Of a DNA stretch of 9,616 bases, positions 6,632-9,616 are shown in pieces (the stretch's first letter is position 1; every line of letters begins with the position of its first letter). Below the pieces are notes generated by a model that saw nothing but the letters and a program-made list of their open reading frames with translations, was not told where the DNA came from and made no database searches. The DNA is from Candidatus Babelota bacterium (GTDB taxonomy: Bacteria > Babelota > Babeliae > Babelales > Babelaceae). The position numbers and the translations under genes were made by a program. Location: contig DNBB01000046.1 of assembly GCA_003484685.1 (NCBI GenBank), forward strand, positions 23,064 to 32,679. The letters run 5' to 3'.

Positions 6632-7333
6632 TTACTTCTTCTCTTCTTCTTCTTTTGCTTCTTGGATCGCATAATATAGGTTTTTTTCCCAGCACGTACT
6701 TTTGCCGTCTTGTAAGGATTTGAACGCTCGTAAGAAATTGGCGGCACTGCCGAGTGCGAGACCAGCGGCTGGCAGCGCATATCCATATTTGCCTTTTTTA
6801 AAGAGCATTTGGGCGGCTATAGTCGAAAGTGCGCTTATGCTCCCAGCAAGCGGTAGGCATGTTTGTGGGTTGTTTATGCCATATCGACGCGCAGATCGTT
6901 CTATCGCCGTATGGAAATTAATTGCCATTACTGTTGCAAGTGGCAAAATAGTCCGCGTGTCAGCCCATTGGTTATAATGCAAGTATCCAAGAACGGCGGC
7001 GCAGCTGGCTGTTGATATGCCAGGGCCATAAAGCTGATTTCCTTCATGTTCTGGTTTGTTGCTTACCAAACCGGTATAGCCGAGGATTCCCGCTACGGTA
7101 AGCGAAGGTGCAATAATGGCGAGATTTTTTAGTGTCCATCCTGTAGCGTTCAAGCCTTGAACTGCTGACCAAGACGTCGCGTTATAGACTTTCCCTGTAC
7201 CCCAAACGGTTGAAGCCCAACCAGCACGTACTGGCCACGTAGCCCCGCGCCACGCCGATTCTAGAACTGCTCCATTCATTTGAACGCCTATTGCAGCGCA
7301 AAATACAGCACATGCTAATGTATATTTTTTCAT
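6632..7333 (-). CDS. predicted membrane protein with N-terminal 11-residue Trp repeats, unknown function
   Basis: This 233-aa protein is not recognised. It opens with a signal peptide (MKK, then a hydrophobic core to about residue 18; cleavage is plausible near NGA at 20-22). No convincing lipobox cysteine is placed for lipoprotein processing. Residues 20-74 contain tandem 11-residue units with Trp at 33, 44, 55 and 66, plus W28 and W39, also 11 apart. Small residues fill many other positions. An 11-residue period fits three helical turns, so an amphipathic, membrane-surface helix is plausible. About five hydrophobic segments follow (roughly 71-92, 104-119, 128-142, 157-177, 183-200). The chain ends in a highly charged tail of Glu and Lys. 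AAGGA is 5 bases before the ATG in the mRNA. It lies 248 bases upstream of the 991-aa gene on the same strand, but the terminator and a fresh promoter between them argue for separate transcripts. The upstream neighbour is divergent. Confidence 0.8.
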   Translation of the reverse strand: MKKYTLACAVFCAAIGVQMNGAVLESAWRGATWPVRAGWASTVWGTGKVYNATSWSAVQGLNATGWTLKNLAIIAPSLTVAGILGYTGLVSNKPEHEGNQLYGPGISTASCAAVLGYLHYNQWADTRTILPLATVMAINFHTAIERSARRYGINNPQTCLPLAGSISALSTIAAQMLFKKGKYGYALPAAGLALGSAANFLRAFKSLQDGKSTCWEKNLYYAIQEAKEEEEKK

Positions 7334-7493
7334 GTATATCCTTATTATTTGTCGAGGTTTTATTTTTGTTGAATTGTAGATATAGTTTAGCAGTCATATG
7401 CTTTTTGGCAAAATTGGTGTTCATACAGGCCTTGTTTTTTTGGTGCTAAGGTGCACACTGGCCGTGATAATCAGTAGGGCAATCTCACATGTC

Positions 7494-7499
7494 AGGGAG
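7494..7499 (+). promoter_or_regulatory. ribosome binding site that selects the DJ-1/PfpI start
   Basis: AGGGAG lies 7 bases before the ATG at 7507. It is inside the reading frame opened by an earlier in-frame ATG at 7489, which has no comparable site in front of it. This favours the start at 7507. Confidence 0.7.
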
Positions 7500-7506
7500 A
7501 AGGGCT

Positions 7507-8040
7507 ATGGAACGGATAGCATTGATTATTGCGTATGAAGGCTTTCAAGAAGTGGAATACGCCCATACCCGGGCAGCGGTTGAAGAGGCGGGGATTAACG
7601 TTCAGGTTGCCAGTGACCAGGTCGGTGTGGCGCATTCTGCTAATCATGAATTATCGGTATCGGTTGATGTTTTGGTCGAGGATATCGTACTTGGCGCGCA
7701 TGATGGTGTTTTTTTGATTGGAGGGCCGGGCGCATTGGAGCATCTTGATACCAATGCCGTTAAGAAGTTGCTTCAACGTGCATACGAACAAGGTCTATGG
7801 ATCGGAGCGATTTGCATATCACCTCGTATTCTGCTCAAGGCAGGATTGCTTGATGGAAAACGTATGACGGGATGGAATGACGATAAGGTACTTACTGCTC
7901 TTGCCCCAGTGTATGGCGCTGAGTATCTTGAACAACCGGTGATTATCGAAGATCGCATCATTACCGCAGAAGGGCCAGCTGCAGCAACGCTATTCGGTCG
8001 CGCAATTGCCGAAGTGCTTGCGATTGAACGTTCGCTATGA
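7507..8040 (+). CDS. DJ-1/PfpI family protein
   Basis: This is a 177-aa cytoplasmic protein of the DJ-1/PfpI superfamily (glutamine-amidotransferase-like fold). Members include protease-like PfpI, chaperones and enzymes acting on methylglyoxal or glycated molecules; which applies here cannot be told from sequence. The usual landmarks are present. GFQEVE (12-17) supplies E17, equivalent to E18 of human DJ-1. GGPGA (72-76) follows. The nucleophile elbow AICISP (101-106) places C103 at the DJ-1 C106 position. The C-terminal ITAEGPAAATLF block (152-163) is also typical. A Trp (W123) sits near where some relatives have the third catalytic His, so a classical catalytic triad is not evident. The start at 7507 is chosen over an in-frame ATG at 7489, because the protein then begins as family members do (MERIALIIAYEG) and AGGGAG is correctly spaced. 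GATAAT (7466-7471) is a possible -10 box without a good -35. It is transcribed divergently from the 233-aa gene. Confidence 0.93.
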   Translation: MERIALIIAYEGFQEVEYAHTRAAVEEAGINVQVASDQVGVAHSANHELSVSVDVLVEDIVLGAHDGVFLIGGPGALEHLDTNAVKKLLQRAYEQGLWIGAICISPRILLKAGLLDGKRMTGWNDDKVLTALAPVYGAEYLEQPVIIEDRIITAEGPAAATLFGRAIAEVLAIERSL

Positions 8041-8113
8041 GATTAGTGCAATATCGCGTGCCACATAATGAGGAGGATGTTATAAGATAGAACTTTAAGC
8101 CTGCTTTTTTTTA

Positions 8114-8157
8114 GGTAAGCTCCAAACAGCTGGGTGTGCTTACCATCATTTTATAAT
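8114..8157 (+). terminator. possible weak terminator after the DJ-1/PfpI gene
   Basis: GGTAAGC (8114-8120) and GCTTACC (8138-8144) form a perfect 7-base stem, with a smaller ACA/TGT stem inside the loop. It is followed by ATCATTTTATAATTT, an interrupted T tract. A run of eight T (8105-8112) precedes rather than follows the stem, which is not the normal arrangement. It could instead be a protein-binding dyad. Confidence 0.4.
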
Positions 8158-8214
8158 TTACAAATATATAAAAAATGGTATTCTTTTACCAAAGAGATAC
8201 TACCATAAAATGGT
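8141..8214. repeat. AT-rich cluster of ACCAT/ATGGT inverted repeats
   Basis: TACCAT (8141-8146) and ATGGTA (8175-8180) are inverted copies whose inner flanks TTTTATA and TATAAAA also pair, giving an imperfect hairpin of 13 base pairs. A second, compact dyad, ACCAT-AAA-ATGGT, lies at 8202-8214. The same five-base word thus occurs four times in 73 bases, in alternating orientation, upstream of the partial gene at 8322. Operators, a transcript structure or chance in AT-rich DNA are all possible. Confidence 0.5.
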
Positions 8215-8266
8215 GTACTGACCGTTTGATAGTTATTGAAGTACTATTTTTCTTCCTTCTGTCTAA

Positions 8267-8295
8267 TTGATGGGTTAAGTGGTTATTATTAGAAT
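8267..8295 (+). promoter_or_regulatory. candidate promoter for the partial exported-protein gene
   Basis: TTGATG (8267-8272, 4/6) and TAGAAT (8290-8295, 5/6) have exactly 17 bases between them. This predicts a transcript start near 8302 and a leader of about 20 bases, ending in AGGA (8312-8315) and the ATG at 8322. An alternative further upstream is TTTACA (8157-8162) with TATTCT (8179-8184), which lies inside the inverted-repeat cluster. Confidence 0.5.
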
Positions 8296-8321
8296 GTAGT
8301 TTATTGAATGTAGGAAAAATA

Positions 8322-9616
8322 ATGAAAGTGACGAGTTTTTTGTTTTTGTGGTTGGGTGTTCTAGGCGGTTTTGCTGATTTGGCGGAAGCGGTAACGCCAG
8401 CGGATGTTTTAGAAACCAGTTTATGCGAACCGGATGGTGCGAAGAAAATTCCTTGGTTTAAGTGCCATCCGATTATTTTGGGTATGGGGATTTATGAAAC
8501 TAACGTCCTGAAAAACTATGCAAAGTATATCCCCTTTGAGTTTGAAAAAGATGAGAAGCCTGCAACGATTAAACTTATTGGTGAGTTGTTTGGTTGGCAA
8601 AATGGCGAGTTTAAAGTAGCGACTTCTTTGGGGCAAATCGGAACGTATTTAACGCTTGAGCAGGCAGGGACGATTTCAGGAATGCTAACCGCATCAAAGT
8701 CACTAGACAAGTTGCATAAAGCGTTGATGAACTTTTGTTGTTCGGCTGGCTGTCAAAAAGACTTTGGCTTTAACAAAGGCAAAATGAAAAGGCGATTTGT
8801 TGATGTTTTGGTCCAGGCTGAGAGCGAGTGGAAAGACCAAGCCTTGTTTCCCTCACATATGCCGTTGTTGATTTTCTACGCCTTTGTGTATCAAAAAGCA
8901 AAATCTCGTGCTGAACTTGTAGATTTTTTTAAAGCCTTTTTGAAGGCAGATCCCAAGCTCAAAGGCTGTGAGCCCTTTGGTCCTGATAATGAATCTTTTT
9001 TGTCTGAACCTTCTGTTTTGGAGATAGAGCAACCAGGTGCGCGTTCTTGGATTACGGTACAAGCGGATGCTGCTAAATTGGCAGAAGAGAAGTTTTTTGG
9101 GGGTGAAGGTTTAGATTATGATGAGGAGGTTGCGGCGGTTGCTGTTGCACAGAATTGGAAGAATTTTGATATTCCTCCACGCATGCCGGCAAAGATTTCT
9201 ATTTCTCAGACAAAAGGTGAATATAACGATTGTGTTGAGGATGTGCTGTACAAGTTTTTGCTTTTGTTGCGTAAACACTGTGCGCCAATCGTGCAGAATG
9301 TTCTTGATGATAAGAAGAATGCGTCACTCTTAGAATGTTTGGATAATAAAGATTTAATGCTGAAAAAGGTGGGGCATGAGCAGTGGAATCATGTTGTTAT
9401 TGGCGGACATGTTCCGTATATGATTTATCGTCAAGTGGTTTGCGATGGTAAATGTCTTACCCGCAAGGAGCAGTGTGCAGTCTGTTTACCACCATCATCT
9501 CCATTAGTTCCGAAAGATGCACCTAAAAGCGGTCTTTTTAAAGCAGTTAATTCTCCTATGCTTGCTTTTCTTCAAGATGGAAATTGTACTGGATATGAAG
9601 TTAGCTCTCACTTGAG
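8322..9616 (+). CDS. exported Cys-rich protein of unknown function (3' end outside window)
   Basis: The frame is open from the ATG at 8322 to the window edge, giving 431 residues and counting. AGGA lies 6 bases before the start. Residues 1-23 form a clear signal peptide: K2, a hydrophobic core (about 5-18) and the cleavage-type sequence AEA before V24. The mature protein should therefore be exported. No named family is recognised. Cysteines are frequent (35, 48, 139, 140, 144, 216, 303, 320, 339, 374, 378, 385, 388, 422). Residues 288-366 read MPAK (288-291), G299, C303-x-E305, LLLL (313-316), W355 and V364-P-Y366, a pattern also present in the 991-aa protein encoded at 3409-6384. Directly after it, C374-x3-C378-x6-C385-x2-C388 resembles a zinc-binding or disulfide-bonded knuckle. 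A Pro/Ser-rich linker (390-401) follows. The two proteins may be members of one lineage-specific exported family; a role at the host or cell surface is only a guess. Confidence 0.85.
   Translation, partial: MKVTSFLFLWLGVLGGFADLAEAVTPADVLETSLCEPDGAKKIPWFKCHPIILGMGIYETNVLKNYAKYIPFEFEKDEKPATIKLIGELFGWQNGEFKVATSLGQIGTYLTLEQAGTISGMLTASKSLDKLHKALMNFCCSAGCQKDFGFNKGKMKRRFVDVLVQAESEWKDQALFPSHMPLLIFYAFVYQKAKSRAELVDFFKAFLKADPKLKGCEPFGPDNESFLSEPSVLEIEQPGARSWITVQADAAKLAEEKFFGGEGLDYDEEVAAVAVAQNWKNFDIPPRMPAKISISQTKGEYNDCVEDVLYKFLLLLRKHCAPIVQNVLDDKKNASLLECLDNKDLMLKKVGHEQWNHVVIGGHVPYMIYRQVVCDGKCLTRKEQCAVCLPPSSPLVPKDAPKSGLFKAVNSPMLAFLQDGNCTGYEVSSHL

Noticed and set aside
6410..6786. Three short minus-strand ORFs between and overlapping the two unassigned minus-strand genes
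   Set aside because: They overlap one another, the terminator at 6586-6614 and the promoter at 6423-6450, and lack ribosome binding sites. They also end in or cross the 233-aa gene in another frame.
6632..7333. Lipoprotein assignment for the 233-aa protein
   Set aside because: Cysteines at 8 and 12 fall within the hydrophobic core of the signal peptide and do not sit in a proper lipobox.
7489..7506. Earlier in-frame ATG adding six residues to the DJ-1/PfpI protein
   Set aside because: The added residues are encoded by the ribosome binding site AGGGAG itself, and family members begin at the later Met.
8105..8112. Run of eight T after the DJ-1/PfpI gene as a terminator tail
   Set aside because: No adequate stem lies directly before it; the only nearby pairing (AAGC/GCTT) leaves a two-base loop.
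8421..9062. Minus-strand ORFs (8421-8636, 8516-8710, 8853-9062)
   Set aside because: All are antisense to the open + strand frame from 8322, which has a signal peptide and ribosome binding site.

Overview
The window is bacterial chromosome. It has four conserved housekeeping genes on the + strand (positions 1-3319), followed by a less conserved region (3409-9616) dominated by proteins with signal peptides that I cannot assign to a named family. The housekeeping part reads polA (3' end only), rpmA, secF, rho. All four are intact where visible, and key catalytic or binding residues can be placed. rho is closed by a strong intrinsic terminator that looks bidirectional and separates it from a convergent 991-codon gene.

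The second part holds two minus-strand genes: a 991-aa exported, helix-rich protein, and a 233-aa predicted membrane protein that opens with an 11-residue tryptophan repeat. Divergent to these are a DJ-1/PfpI-family gene and a long ORF (8322 onward) that runs off the right edge. Both long unassigned proteins start with a signal peptide. They share a short pattern, MPxK...G...C-x-E...LL, then about 50-60 residues later W...V-x-Y. This suggests that they carry the same poorly described domain, and it is the best candidate here for something undescribed.

Organism: rho, secF, L27 and Pol I point to a diderm-like or candidate-phylum bacterium. Several features resemble members of Candidatus Dependentiae (TM6): large lineage-specific proteins with signal peptides, moderately AT-rich DNA, secF without secD beside it, and rpmA without rplU beside it. 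This placement is an inference from memory of that group's style and was not tested.

How the parts relate: Pol I (repair and primer removal), L27 (ribosomal peptidyl-transferase centre), SecF (protein export motor accessory) and Rho (transcription termination) are not one pathway. rpmA and secF are close enough (34 bases) to be co-transcribed, and rho may have its own leader. The exported proteins to the right would be substrates of the Sec system to which SecF belongs.

No gene-free stretch exceeds 300 bases. The longest (8041-8321, 281 bases) holds inverted repeats and a promoter-like site. I see no tRNA, rRNA, CRISPR array, insertion sequence or attachment site.
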